Shown here: positions 26,407 to 36,850 of the stretch, in pieces
Numbering within the stretch: the stretch's first letter is position 1
How the letters are laid out: each line of letters begins with the position of its first letter
NCBI RefSeq assembly: GCF_014132355.1
Contig: NZ_BLZO01000131.1
Location: 1 to 53,262, forward strand
From: Okeania sp. KiyG1
GTDB lineage: Bacteria; Cyanobacteriota; Cyanobacteriia; Cyanobacteriales; Microcoleaceae
Direction: 5' to 3'
DNA length: 53,262 nt
Translations under genes and position numbers: made by a program
Notes under the pieces: model-generated
Databases searched by the model: none
Told to the model about the DNA's origin: nothing
The model's input: the letters and a program-made list of their open reading frames with translations, nothing else

Positions 26407-28868
26407 CCCACATTCTGCACTTCAATTTGTAACATGAAAATCAGTATAAAATCCGCAGCTTGCTTAAGTATTTATACTATATAAATTATCTTCATTTACC
26501 TCGATCAGGAGTCAAATTCTCAGATTACTTATGGCAGCATAAATACTTGCTGAATCCTTGACTCCTATTGACCACTATAATTTTCTTCTTACTCCTTACT
26601 TCTTAATTATTTCTGACTTTTGAGTTTTGAGTTTTGAGTTTTGACTTATATTTTTCTGCTACGTTCTGTCGTTCAGGAGTCAAATTCTCAGATTACTTAT
26701 GGCAGCATAAATACTTACTGAATCCTTGACTCCTATTGACCACTATAATTTTCTTCTTACTTCTTACTTCTTAATTATTTCTGAGTTTTGAGTTTTGAGT
26801 TTTGACTTATATTTTGCTGCTACGTTCTGTCGTTCAGGAGTCAAATTCTCAGATTACTTATGGCAGCATAAATACTTGCTAAATCCTTGACTCCTATTGA
26901 CCACTATAATTTTCTTCTTACTTCTTACTTCTTAATTATTTCTGAGTTTTGAGTTTTGAGTTTTGAGTTTTGAGTTTTGAGTTTTGACTTATATTTTGCT
27001 GCTACGTTCTGTCGTTCAGGAGTCAAATTCTCAGATTACTTATGGCAGCATAAATACTTGCTAAATCCTTGACTCCTATTGACCACTATAATTTTCTTCT
27101 TACTTCTTACTTCTTATTATTTCTGACTTTTGACTTTTGAATTTTGACTTATATTTTTCTGCTACGTTCTGTCGTTCAGGAGTCAAATTCTCAGATTACT
27201 TATGGCAGCATAAATACTTACTAAATCCTTGACTCCTATTGACCACTATAATTTTCTTCTTACTTCTTACTTCTTAATTATTTCTGAGTTTTGAGTTTTG
27301 AGTTTTGAGTTTTGAGTTTTGAGTTTTGACTTATATTTTGCTGCTACGTTCTGTAGTTCAGGAGTCAAATTCCCAGATTACTTATGGCAGCATAAATACT
27401 TGCTAAATCCTTGACTCCTATTGACCACTATAATTTTCTTCTTACTTCTTACTTCTTAATTATTTCTGAGTTTTGAGTTTTGAGTTTTGAGTTTTGAGTT
27501 TTGAGTTTTGAGTTTTGAGTTTTGACTTATATTTTGCTGCTACGTTCTGTCGTTCAGGAGTCAAATTCTCAGATTACTTATGGCAGCATAAATACTTGCT
27601 AAATCCTTGACTCCTATTGACCACTATAATTTTCTTCTTACTTCTTACTTCTTATTATTTCTGACTTTTGACTTTTGAATTTTGACTTATATTTTTCTGC
27701 TACGTTCTGTCGTTCAGGAGTCAAATTCTCAGATTACTTATGGCAGCATAAATACTTGCTAAATCCTTGACTCCTATTGACCACTATAATTTTCTTCTTA
27801 CTTCTTACTTCTTATTATTTCTGACTTTTGACTTTTGAATTTTGACTTATATTTTTTTGACTGTTGACTTTTGACTGTTGACTTATCTTTTTCTGTTACG
27901 TTCTGTAGTTCAGGAGTCAAATTCCCAGATTACTTATGGCAGCATAAATACTTACTGAATCCTTGACTCCTATTGACCACTATAATTTTCTTCTTACTTC
28001 TTACTTCTTATTATTTCTGACTTTTGACTTTTGAATTTTGACTTATATTTTTTGACTGTTGACTTTTGACTGTTGACTTATCTTTTTCTGTTACGTTCTG
28101 TAGTTCAGGAGTCAAATTCCCAGATTACTTATGGCAGCATAAATACTTACTGAATCCTTGACTCCTATTGACCACTATAATTTTCTTCTTACTTCTTACT
28201 TCTTATTATTTCTGACTTTTGACTTTTGACTTTTGACTTATATTTTTTTGACTGTTGACTTTTGACTGTTTACTTATCTTTTTCTGTTACGTTCTGTAGT
28301 TCAGGAGTCAAATTCCCAGATTACTTATGGCAGCATAAATACTTACTGAATCCTTGACTCCTATTGACCACTATAATTTTCTTCTTACTTCTTACTTCTT
28401 ATTATTTCTGACTTTTAACTTTTGACTTTTGACTTATATTTTTTGACTGTTGACTTTTGACTGTTTACTTATCTTTTTCTGTTACGTTCTGTAGTTCAGG
28501 AGTCAAATTCCCAGATTACTTATGGCAGCATAAATACTTACTGAATCCTTGACTCCTATTGACCACTATAATTTTCTTCTTACTTCTTACTTCTTATTAT
28601 TTCTGACTTTTAACTTTTGACTTTTGACTTATATTTTTTGACTGTTGACTTTTGACTGTTTACTTATCTTTTTCTGTTACGTTCTGTAGTTCAGGAGTCA
28701 AATTCCAGATTACTTATGGCAGCATAAATACTTACTGAATCCTTGACTCCTATTGACCACTATAATTTTCTTCTTACTTCTTACTTCTTATTATTTCTGA
28801 CTTTTAACTTTTGAATTTTGACTTTTGACTTATATTTTGCTGCTACGTTTTGTCGTGCAGAATGTAGG
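26407..28868. mobile_element. family D element with internal 13-fold amplification (2462 bp)
   Basis: Ends CCCACATTCTGCAC and GTGCAGAATGTAGG with 5-bp target duplication TTTAT (28869-28873 on the right). The right duplication contains the pilO stop codon. The single-unit relative is at 16801-17055. No ORF of note lies inside. Confidence 0.85.
26506..28850. repeat. tandem array, 13 units of 160-196 bp
   Basis: Unit starts (CAGGAGTCAAATTC) fall at 26506, 26674, 26835, 27017, 27177, 27359, 27555, 27715, 27911, 28106, 28302, 28497 and 28692. Each unit has an inverted pair AGGAGTCAA / TTGACTCCT about 50 bp apart, then TATAATTTTCTTCTTAC, then a variable run of GAGTTTT/GACTTTT heptamers that explains the length differences. 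The last five units share an extra GACTGTTGACTTTTGACTG segment, so amplification happened in stages. Confidence 0.95.
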
Positions 28869-28869
28869 T

Positions 28870-29655
28870 TTATTGCTCTTCTGGTTTGGCCGATTCTGGT
28901 TTAGCCAATGATTCTTGTTCGCTTAAAGCCAACAGAGCGTGCATATCAAAGGATGTTCTGAGTCTACTTTCTGGTTGACTGACTGGTACAAATCTATTTT
29001 GTCTCCATTCAACTTCGATAATTTGATTTCCTTGCTGTAGTTTAGTTCTTAAGTTTTTTACTACCAGTAATGTTTGCATTCGCTCCAAAGCAATCATAAA
29101 GGCTCTTGTTTGGGCATAAGTTCCTTCAAATTCTACTTTGAATTCTCGTCGCTTTAATTTACCATTTACCAGTGGTCCTAATGAATTATCGTTAACTATA
29201 TAGTTGCCATCTTTTGACTCTACTGGTTGAAATTTAATCATTTTTGCCTGTCGGTCTTCATCCCTAATACCTGTATTAATTTGATCGATCAGCTTATTCA
29301 TATCGTACAGCAGAGTTTTCATGGTTTTTTCACTGGCAAATAAGCTGGTTACGTCTTCTCTTTGTTTCTCAGCTTCTACCATTTCTGCTTCTGCTTTTGG
29401 TCGTTCTTTTATTTGTTTTTTCTGTTCTTTTATAGTATTTTCTGCTGTCTGTATTTCTGTTCTTAATGCAGCACTTTTTTCAATGGCAGGTTTGAGCTGA
29501 CTATATGCTAAAAATCCTGCTGCTCCTAACCCGACAACGCCAATAACTGCTCCGAGAAATCTGGGGTCTTTGAGTGAGATGCCGAATATTTTCGGACCCC
29601 CTAATTCTCCTTCTTGTTCTTCTAGTTCTGGATTCCATTCATTTGCTACTACCAT
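28870..29655 (-). CDS. pilO: PilO, type IV pilus alignment protein
   Basis: 261 aa. A cytoplasmic N-terminus is followed by one membrane helix (FLGAVIGVVGLGAAGFLAY, about 34-52), a coiled coil (about 60-105, EKSAALRTEIQTAENTIKEQ) and a periplasmic ferredoxin-like domain. This is PilO topology; with PilN it links the inner-membrane PilM platform to the PilQ secretin. The stop codon lies inside the target duplication of the family D element. Start ATG 29655, 2 bp after the pilN stop, in a tight operon. Confidence 0.88.
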   Translation of the reverse strand: MVVANEWNPELEEQEGELGGPKIFGISLKDPRFLGAVIGVVGLGAAGFLAYSQLKPAIEKSAALRTEIQTAENTIKEQKKQIKERPKAEAEMVEAEKQREDVTSLFASEKTMKTLLYDMNKLIDQINTGIRDEDRQAKMIKFQPVESKDGNYIVNDNSLGPLVNGKLKRREFKVEFEGTYAQTRAFMIALERMQTLLVVKNLRTKLQQGNQIIEVEWRQNRFVPVSQPESRLRTSFDMHALLALSEQESLAKPESAKPEEQ

Positions 29656-29657
29656 TT

Positions 29658-30468
29658 TTAAAATACTCCTTTTTCTGTTAATGTTTCTATTCTATCTACT
29701 AATCCAATTGCTCCTTGACTTTTTAATTGAGGCAATAATTCTGATGCGCCTAAAGGGCTGAGATTTGTTTCTATTTTATATTCAACTACTTGTGGTAATT
29801 CTGGTATATCTGGGGCTAAAGTTGACCTAGATTCTTGTAATTCTAGTCTGGTTGGATTGGCTTTTTTCGTAGCACTAATTAGTTTTGTTTTTTCTCCTTG
29901 GAAAAAGGGAGAATTTTGCAGTAGCAATAAAAAGTCATTGACTTGGCCATAAGAATCTGCAGTTCCCGAAAATGATACAGTTGCTGTTGGTTTTGGTGGC
30001 GCTGCTGCCTGTTCTTTTATCCCCTTTTGGATCTTTTGATGCTGCTGGAGCAACTATTTTTGGTTCTTTTTGTTCGATACTAGCTATTTTGACCCCACTA
30101 GGTATTAGGGTGCCAAATTCTCCCAATAAAGCTGACCATGGTTTAATTTGGTCAAAAACTGTTGCTAAGGCTTTTGCTTCTGCTTTAAATGTTTTAGTCT
30201 TTTCTTTGATTGCTTCTATATCTTTAATTTGGGCGTTTAGTTTGCTCAATTCGCCATTTAATTTGTCTAGGTCTGCCTGTAATTTGGTGTTTACTCGATT
30301 GAGATAGAACCATCCACCAGCAACTAGACCATTAACTGCTACTGCTACTGCAGCCCCAATTAGAATTGGTTTGGGGTCTTCTAGTGATGGTCCATCACGA
30401 TCGGGTTTGGGAATATCTTTTTTATATTCTGGGCGGTCGTTGAGAAAATTTATATCTAAGCCATACAT
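29658..30468 (-). pseudogene. pilN: PilN, type IV pilus assembly protein, one frameshift
   Basis: The reading frame from the ATG at 30468 gives PilN up to about residue 148: a YGLDINFLNDRPEY start, one membrane helix PILIGAAVAVAVNGLVAGGW, a coiled coil, then IPSGVKIASIEQ. It then goes out of frame. The next frame continues with EQAAAPPKPTATVSFSGTA and the rest of the periplasmic domain to 29658. Removing one base in the 30015-30028 homopolymer stretch (T4, C4, T4 on the plus strand) restores 269 aa, a normal PilN length. Either a sequencing error or a recent mutation. Between pilM (7 bp) and pilO (2 bp) in an operon. Confidence 0.85.
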
Positions 30469-30475
30469 AATTAAT

Positions 30476-31569
30476 TTAAACCTCTCTTAATCCTAAACCT
30501 AATACCACTCCTAGACTAGAACGTTGTTCTGGTGGAATTTCTTGTTCTATTTCTAGGGCTAAAGTTTCTATTGGATCGACTTTAGATGCAGGTAAACTTA
30601 AACGTTGCATAAAAAAGTCATCTATTTGTCCTATTGCTGCACCCGACCCTGTTAATAATAATTGTGCCACCTCCAAATCTTCAAATTGATTGAGATAAAA
30701 ATCTATTGAGCGTCGTAGCTCATCCCCTAATTCTGCTAATACTTTTAGTAAGGCATTAGTTCCGGGGTTTGGTTCGTTTCCTGTGACTCCCATTGTATCT
30801 AATACTGGAACGGTCATTCCCAGTAGTTCGCTGGTATCTCTGGTTGGAGGTAAGTTCATTGCTTCGTTTAAGGAAGATTGCATTTGATAAGTACCAATGG
30901 GAATTGTCCGGTTAAATTGAGGTACTCCATCTACTACGATAGCAAGTTCAGTACTGTCAAATTCTAAATCTGCTATTACTGTTGCTTCTTGGGGTCCATA
31001 CTGTTGAAGTATATCTTTTACTGTTCGGATTAAGGCAAAGTTACTTACTTCTAAAACATCTATTGCTAATCCTGCTTGGGTGAATACTTCTATGTAGCTA
31101 TCTGTTACTTCTTTTCTAGTTGCTACTAAGGCTACTTGTACTTTTTCTAAATCATCATTTGGATCTACTATTATTCCTAATTTTTGGTAGTCTACATCTG
31201 CTTCTTCTCTGGGAAATGGTAAGTATAAACCTGCTTCTTGATTCATATAATCTTGCAATTCTTGGTCGTTTAATTCTGCTGGTACAGGTATTACACGAGT
31301 TACTGCTTCTCTGCCGGGAATTGCTGTTGCTACTCTTCTGGTCTTGATATTATTTTCTTCTATAATTGACTCTATTAGCTCTGATACTGTAGGAGCATCA
31401 ACTATTTGACCTTCTAAAAATACATCTTCTGGTACTTCTACTGTGGCAAGGGTTACTAACTTTAGTTTGTCTCCTTGTTTACGAATTTCAGCAATATTTA
31501 TTCTTTCTGGGCCTATCTCTACTCCTATTCCTGGTTGCTTTTTTAATAAGTTTTTAAGTAATTAACCAT
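30476..31569 (-). pseudogene. pilM: PilM, actin-like type IV pilus ATPase, one frameshift at the start
   Basis: From about 31561 downward the frame encodes an intact PilM: KQPGIGVEIGPERINIAEIR (first phosphate-binding strand), REAVTRVIPVPAEL, NQEAGLYLPFPREEADVDYQ, then VIADLEFDSTELAIVVDGVP and LLTGSGAAIGQIDDF. No start codon exists in that frame before a stop at 31562-31564. An ATG with a good ribosome-binding site (CAGGAAAACC) is at 31569 but reads MVNYLKTY and stops. Adding one base to the five-base T run at 31551-31555 (plus strand) joins them into MVNYLKNLLKKQPGIG and 364 aa, the normal length. The TTG at 31258 would delete about 100 residues and is unlikely to be used. Confidence 0.85.
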
Positions 31570-31942
31570 GGTTTTCCTGATTTTAATTTAATACAAATGT
31601 GTTTTTTTAATTTGCCATAATTAGAGCTATGAATTATGGCTGTTTTGAATCAATTAAATGGTCTATCTATATTTACATCTCATTTGAAAACACTATAGAC
31701 AGTTAAGTGATTTTAAATATCATCATGTTACAGCTTAAATTTAATCTAATTTTTTTGACGAGCAAATCATCTAGATAGGGTAATAAAGCTGACTGGTGAA
31801 TCCTGAATGCTTACAAATAGACAAACAGATAGTAATCAAAAATTATATAATAATTTGATTGTTACCTAGTTATTCAAAGTGTACAATCTCTCACAGTTTC
31901 AATAAAATAACTATATTTCAGATACTTTTTAAATTTTATAAA

Positions 31943-33231
31943 ATGTTTTACATCGTTAAAGGGAAACGGTTTAGGTTATTTGCTACATTCGGACTAATTT
32001 TAACATTTTTGATTAGTTGCACCACTCTCTCTCCTAGTAACTTCAATACTCAAGAAATTAAGTTTTGGACGATACAGCTTCAACCTCAATTTACGAATTA
32101 TTTTAATCAATTGATTACTGATTTTGAAACTGATAATCCAGATTTATCAGTACGATGGGTTGATATACCTTGGTCAGTTATGGAAAAGAAAACTCAGAGT
32201 GCTATTTTGGCAAAAAATCTTCCAGATGTGGTTAATCTTAACTCAAGTTTTGGATATCTATTGACTGAAACTAATGCTTGGTTAAATTTGGATACTATAT
32301 TATCAGATTCGGTAAAAATCAATATTTATCTAACCTTTGGCAGGCTAGTCAAATTAATGGTAAAAGTTTTGGTATCCCCTGGTATGCTACAACAAATATA
32401 ACTATTTATAATTCTCAGCTATTTCAACAAGCAGGACTAGAGCAACCTCCCAAAAATTATTCAGAGTTAGCAGAGGTGGCTAAACAGATTAAAGAAAAAA
32501 CTGATAAGTACGCATTTTTTATTTCTTTTCTACCAGAAGAATTGTCAGAGGTACTAGAATCTTTTGGCAAGATGGGAGTAAAACTATTAGATGTTGATGG
32601 AAAGGCTGCTTTTAATACTCCAACTGGTCGGGCAGTATTTAAGTATTGGGTCGATCTATATCAAGATGGGCTATTACCAAAGGAAGTATTGACAAAAGGA
32701 AGTCAGGCTGGTATAGATTTATATCTATCTGGAGAAATAGCTATGTTGTTTTCTGGGTCGGAAGCGATCGAGGCAATATCTGAAAATGCACCAGAGATTG
32801 GACAAGTCTCAAAACCTGTATCTCAAATTACAGGTGAAACTGGTAAAAATAGTATTATGCTAATGAATTTAGCTATTTCTGGTAATACTAAACTACCAGA
32901 CCGAGCGCTGAAATTTGCTTTGTTTATCACTAACAATCAAAATCAAACGGCTTTTACTCAAGAGGCTAATGTTCTACCTTCTATAACTCAGACTTTAGAG
33001 AATAATTATTTTCAAAATCTTCCTTCTGATGCTTCTACTCAAGATAAGGCTCGAATTATTAGTGCTAATCAAATGCTTAAAGCAGAAGTTTTACTTCCAC
33101 CAGTTAAAAATGTGAATAAGTTGAAACAGATTATTTCTCAAAATTTACAGGCAGCTATGTTGGCAGAAAAAACTGTTGAAGAGGCGATCGCTGATGCAGC
33201 ATTTGAATGGGATAATTTATCGGGAATATAG
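31943..33231 (+). pseudogene. ABC sugar-type substrate-binding lipoprotein, one frameshift
   Basis: Family 1 extracellular solute-binding protein. From the ATG at 31943 a basic N-terminus and hydrophobic segment lead to the lipobox LISC, then VRWVDIPWSVMEKK and LPDVVNLNSSFGYLL. The frame breaks at the A5 run 32314-32318. The next frame continues QYLSNLWQASQINGKSFGIP, TTNITIYNSQLFQQAGLEQP and so on to 33231. One extra A restores 429 aa, normal for the UgpB/MalE type. It would deliver a sugar or polyol to a permease, but no permease gene is adjacent. From 31570 to 31942 is the divergent spacer between pilM and this gene, with a single family C end (GAATGCTTAC) at about 31806. Confidence 0.85.
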
Positions 33232-33700
33232 GGAAGAAGATATAAAGAGAAAAGTTTTTTAAGAGGCTTGATTTCTCATTATTAATATAACAGGTAAGTC
33301 TAGAGTTTAACTTCAAATCAACCATTGAAATATTTCGGTTGTTTAAGGGATAAGTATATGGTGAGTCAAAACCGATATTTAAAGGAAAAAGAATAGTCAG
33401 AGGATTGTATAAAACAGGAGATAATAAGTTATTAAATACTGATGTGAATGAGCATTTAATATTATTAGAAAAGTAATTCCCGATGTTTTTGGGGAATAAA
33501 GGGTTTGCCGTTTAACCCTGTAGTGCTTGACCCACTACGAGCAACTAAGCTTTCAGACCTTTGAGTAAGTTTGAGTAAGTTTAGTTGAGCGGTTCATGGA
33601 CCATTTATTTTTTTGATGAAAAGTTAGATAATAAATTATTTATCGAAAAAAAATTATAATATTCAAGAAAAAATTAAGCAGCTCTAGTTCTGTTTTCTAA
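33232..33700. other. spacer without recognised gene
   Basis: No ORF or known element is seen. There is a short inverted pair GTAGTG/CACTAC around 33519-33538 and a GTAAGTTTGA direct repeat at about 33565-33580. Possibly debris. Confidence 0.4.
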
Positions 33701-33705
33701 TTTGT

Positions 33706-34131
33706 AGTAGTGGACTGTTTCATCTAAAATGGTGCAATTGATTTTTTGTTTGTAGATGTCTTTTTCTCCCCACCCTTCCCACACTTCCCACCCTCCCCAC
33801 ACTCCCCATATAATGCACCATTTAAGGTGTGTCGGTCCAGTAGTGGACTGTTTCATCTAAAATGGTGCACTCTTATTTTTATTTCTAGGTGTCTTTTTCT
33901 CCCCACCCTTCCGAGACTCCACACCCTCCCCACACTTCCCACCCTTCCCATCTAATGCACAGTTTTAGCTGAAACGCGCTAATAGTGGACTGTTTCATCT
34001 TAAATGTTGCATTAGAAAATGGGGTGATGGGAACCCACCCTAACCCCTCCCAGGAGGGGAATTTGGGGGTGATGGGGGGATGGGGTGACGAAAAAAGCTA
34101 ATGCACTATTTTAGGTGAAACAGTCCAGTAG
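33706..34131. mobile_element. three head-to-tail family G elements
   Basis: Units of about 138, 145 and 147 bp (33706-33843, 33841-33985, 33984-34131). Each is bounded by TAGTGGACTGTTTCATCT.AAATGGTGCA and an inverted AATGCACYATTTTAGGTGAAACAGTCCAGTA-type end, with different T/C-rich or G-rich fillers. A fourth copy lies at 51647-51785. The touching TAGTAG junctions suggest tandem insertion into each other's ends or slippage. Confidence 0.7.
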
Positions 34132-34196
34132 TAGCTCGTCTAGCTTGAAAATGTGGGTAAATTTTAGAAAATATAGACCTTTCCCCCCTTTCCAAG

Positions 34197-34426
34197 CTAT
34201 GCTTTATAAACATCTTTCTTAACATAAAACGTAGACATTATAGACAATTTATGTACTAGCATTTCAAAGATTTTGCCAGAGAAAAAGTGTATTAAAAAGT
34301 AGATTTTTTGATAAATTAAGTAGTTTTTCCTTTTCTTTATTGATTCTTTCTCCCTTCTCCCCTACTCCCTACTCCCCTACTCCCCTGCTGCACACAAGGT
34401 TTTCAGGAGTTCCTTATCAGGGATAG
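34197..34426. mobile_element. family H element, copy 2 (230 bp)
   Basis: Inverted ends CTATGCTTTATAA / CCTTATCAGGGATAG with a perfect 9-bp target duplication CTTTCCAAG. It lacks the nested insert of the copy at 19327. A third, right-end-only copy is at about 35195-35270. The rest of 34427-35596 has no gene; a family A left end (AGACATCTCCAGAAAA) stands alone at 35083, and (TTATCCA) heptamers at 35282-35310. Confidence 0.8.
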
Positions 34427-35596
34427 CTTTCCAAGGGAGGTTAGAGCAGGGCTAATTCTTTGTCGTCAGAGAATATTTGCAACCCTATTTTTTATGAGGT
34501 CCTGTCCTTCCCACACTTCCCACATCTCCCACACTCCCCACTCCCTCCTCCTTTTTTCTCTGACGACAATAAATTGACCCTGCTGGGGGTTAGGGGGGAT
34601 TATAGCGTTGGGTTTTACCCACAAATTTAGCCTAGACACGCTAGTAGTGCGCCCTGGTATATTTAAAAATTACAAAAACTACCTAATGCTACTTAGGCAT
34701 TTTATGGTGTTTGCGCAGTATTCTGTAGGAAAACCCTTGACAATTAAGGAATTATACCTTTTGGAGGTGAAACCCTCTGCCTATATATATTTGAGACTGT
34801 TTTATGACTCGGTTTTTTTTAAGTCCTACTAATATAATAGCTAAAAGTCTTTATCAAATTCGGTTGAATACTTATTACATAGTTGGAAGTAGGTAGATGG
34901 GGAGTAGGGGAGATTGAATATTAAAGTAATTATAGAATTATAAAGATATATTATGTGACCGAATTCTATATTAGATTATCAGCTTTTGATTTCCCCTCTT
35001 ATACCAATTTTCAAAATGGCTGCTATGGAAAAATCAATACCTGGCAAAAATTTCCACTTACTCATTTGTAACATTTTTTATTAGACATCTCCAGAAAATC
35101 AACTTGCCCTTTATTTGCTATAAACTAGAGTGTAATAACTCAAAAAATCATTTTTCGTGTTTTTCCTAAAAATATCTTCCCTATTTTTGCCCCCCAAACT
35201 CCCCAAACTCGCCACCCTTCCCACTCTCTCCACAAAGTTTTCAGGAGTTCCTTATCAGGGATAGCTTTTAGGGAGAGGTAATTATCCATTATCCATTATC
35301 CATTATCCATTAATTAAAGCACTTTTGAGGAAGCGTGAAGTAAAAAGTCCGGCCAACCTTGAGACCAAGAGAAAGAGAATATTCCTAACCTCAAGCCTTC
35401 TTATTGCAAGAGGTACTGAAGTCCGAAGTTACGACCTTATGGGGCTAACTGATAACTGATAACTGATAACTGATAACTGAAATGACCTGTTGCCTAAAAG
35501 CAACCATGTTTTTGAAGCAACTCAAATGAAATTATTATAAAATTCAGAAGAATCAAGAATACAGAACTCAGGACTGCATTGATGGAGTATTGAAGA

Positions 35597-36850
35597 ATGA
35601 TTATGACAACAAAACCAACTACAGCTAGATTTTTTAAACATTTAATCCGTTTAATACCTAAACAATTTAGTGGTAAGGTAGAACTCCAAAATACGGATGG
35701 ACAAGTATGGCAATTATATTTTTATAGGGGTTGTATAACTTGGGCGACAGGTGGTAGTAATTCCTGGCGAAGATGGCGCAGAAATTGCACTAAATGTTGC
35801 CCCCGCATTTCTCTGGAAACTCTTAGTTTATACACATACGATGTTTGTGAAAGCTGGCAATATTACATAGTTAATAATCTACTTAAACAAGAAAAAATAT
35901 CACTTTCACGAGCTATATGTATAATTAAAAACACCCTGATAGAAGTATTGTTTGATTTAATTCAGCAAGATCATTTAGATACTTTAAAAATCACCTCTCT
36001 CACTTGTCATCTACAAGCGGAAATGAAACAACCAATTTTTCGCTTGAGTATCTATGAAGCTTTTGAAAAAGTTAAGCCAATATGGCAAGCTTGGTGCGAG
36101 GCAAATTTACAAAAGTATTCTCCCAATTTATCTCCTGTATTGAGTAAACCCGAACTCTTAGAACAATATACATCAGCTTTGACATACCAAAAATTGCAGA
36201 TATTAATTAGTAAAAAACTAACACTGCGAGATTTAGCTTTTTACTTAGACCGGGATTTATTAAAGCTAACTAAAATATTTATGAATTATGTGCATCAAGA
36301 TATAATTCAGTTGACTGATGTACCAGATTTACCTGCATTATCTGTAGTGAAAATTGAGGCACTAAACAGACAAACAAAAGAGATTCAAACAAAAAATTCA
36401 CAACTGCCAGAAACTATTATCAAGAGCCAGAAAAAATTAGTAGTTTGTATAGATGATTGCTCCATAGTTAATCAAGTTATGGAAAAAATTGTTACAAAAA
36501 AAGGCTATCAATTTATAGGCATTCAAAAGTCTGCATTGGCTGTGTCTACTCTCATAAAAATACAGCCAGATTTAATATTTTTAGACATAGAAATGCCTAT
36601 TGCTAATGGCTATGAAATTTGCAGCCAACTTCGTAGAATACCTCATTTAAAAAATATTCCTATAATAATTCTCACTGGAAGAGGTAGTGTAGTCGATCGA
36701 GTTCGCGCTCAGTTTGTAGGGTGTTCTGAATTTATAAATAAACCAGTAAACTTAGAAAAAATTGAGGCAATTATTCATAAATACCTGTATTTAGCAAACA
36801 CAAAAACAGACATTTCAGTAGTAGGGTCTTTAGTTCCTGCTAGTTGCTAG
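35597..36850 (+). CDS. PatA-like response regulator
   Basis: 417 aa. The N-terminal ~250 residues match the PATAN-type region of PatA/PixG/TaxP1 proteins (FSGKVELQNTDGQVWQLYFY and the following GCITWATGG). The receiver domain runs from about 285 to 400 with VVCIDDCS (acidic pocket), FLDIEMPIANG (phospho-acceptor aspartate), ILTGRG and FINKPVN (lysine). There is no DNA-binding output domain. Relatives control type IV pilus phototaxis or heterocyst pattern by protein contacts, so a link with the pil genes 4-5 kb away is reasonable inference. A Cys-rich patch (NCTKCCPR) around residue 70 is unusual. Two in-frame ATGs (35597, 35603) are possible starts. The 3' end overlaps folC by 21 bp, convergent. 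Confidence 0.88.
   Translation: MIMTTKPTTARFFKHLIRLIPKQFSGKVELQNTDGQVWQLYFYRGCITWATGGSNSWRRWRRNCTKCCPRISLETLSLYTYDVCESWQYYIVNNLLKQEKISLSRAICIIKNTLIEVLFDLIQQDHLDTLKITSLTCHLQAEMKQPIFRLSIYEAFEKVKPIWQAWCEANLQKYSPNLSPVLSKPELLEQYTSALTYQKLQILISKKLTLRDLAFYLDRDLLKLTKIFMNYVHQDIIQLTDVPDLPALSVVKIEALNRQTKEIQTKNSQLPETIIKSQKKLVVCIDDCSIVNQVMEKIVTKKGYQFIGIQKSALAVSTLIKIQPDLIFLDIEMPIANGYEICSQLRRIPHLKNIPIIILTGRGSVVDRVRAQFVGCSEFINKPVNLEKIEAIIHKYLYLANTKTDISVVGSLVPASC

Noticed and set aside
26506-28850. Possible CRISPR array
   Set aside because: Units of 160-196 bp are conserved throughout, with no unique spacers and no cas genes; length changes come from heptamer runs.
30476-31258. PilM starting at the TTG at 31258
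   Set aside because: Would remove the first ~100 residues including the phosphate-binding strand, whose coding sequence is intact just upstream in the same frame.
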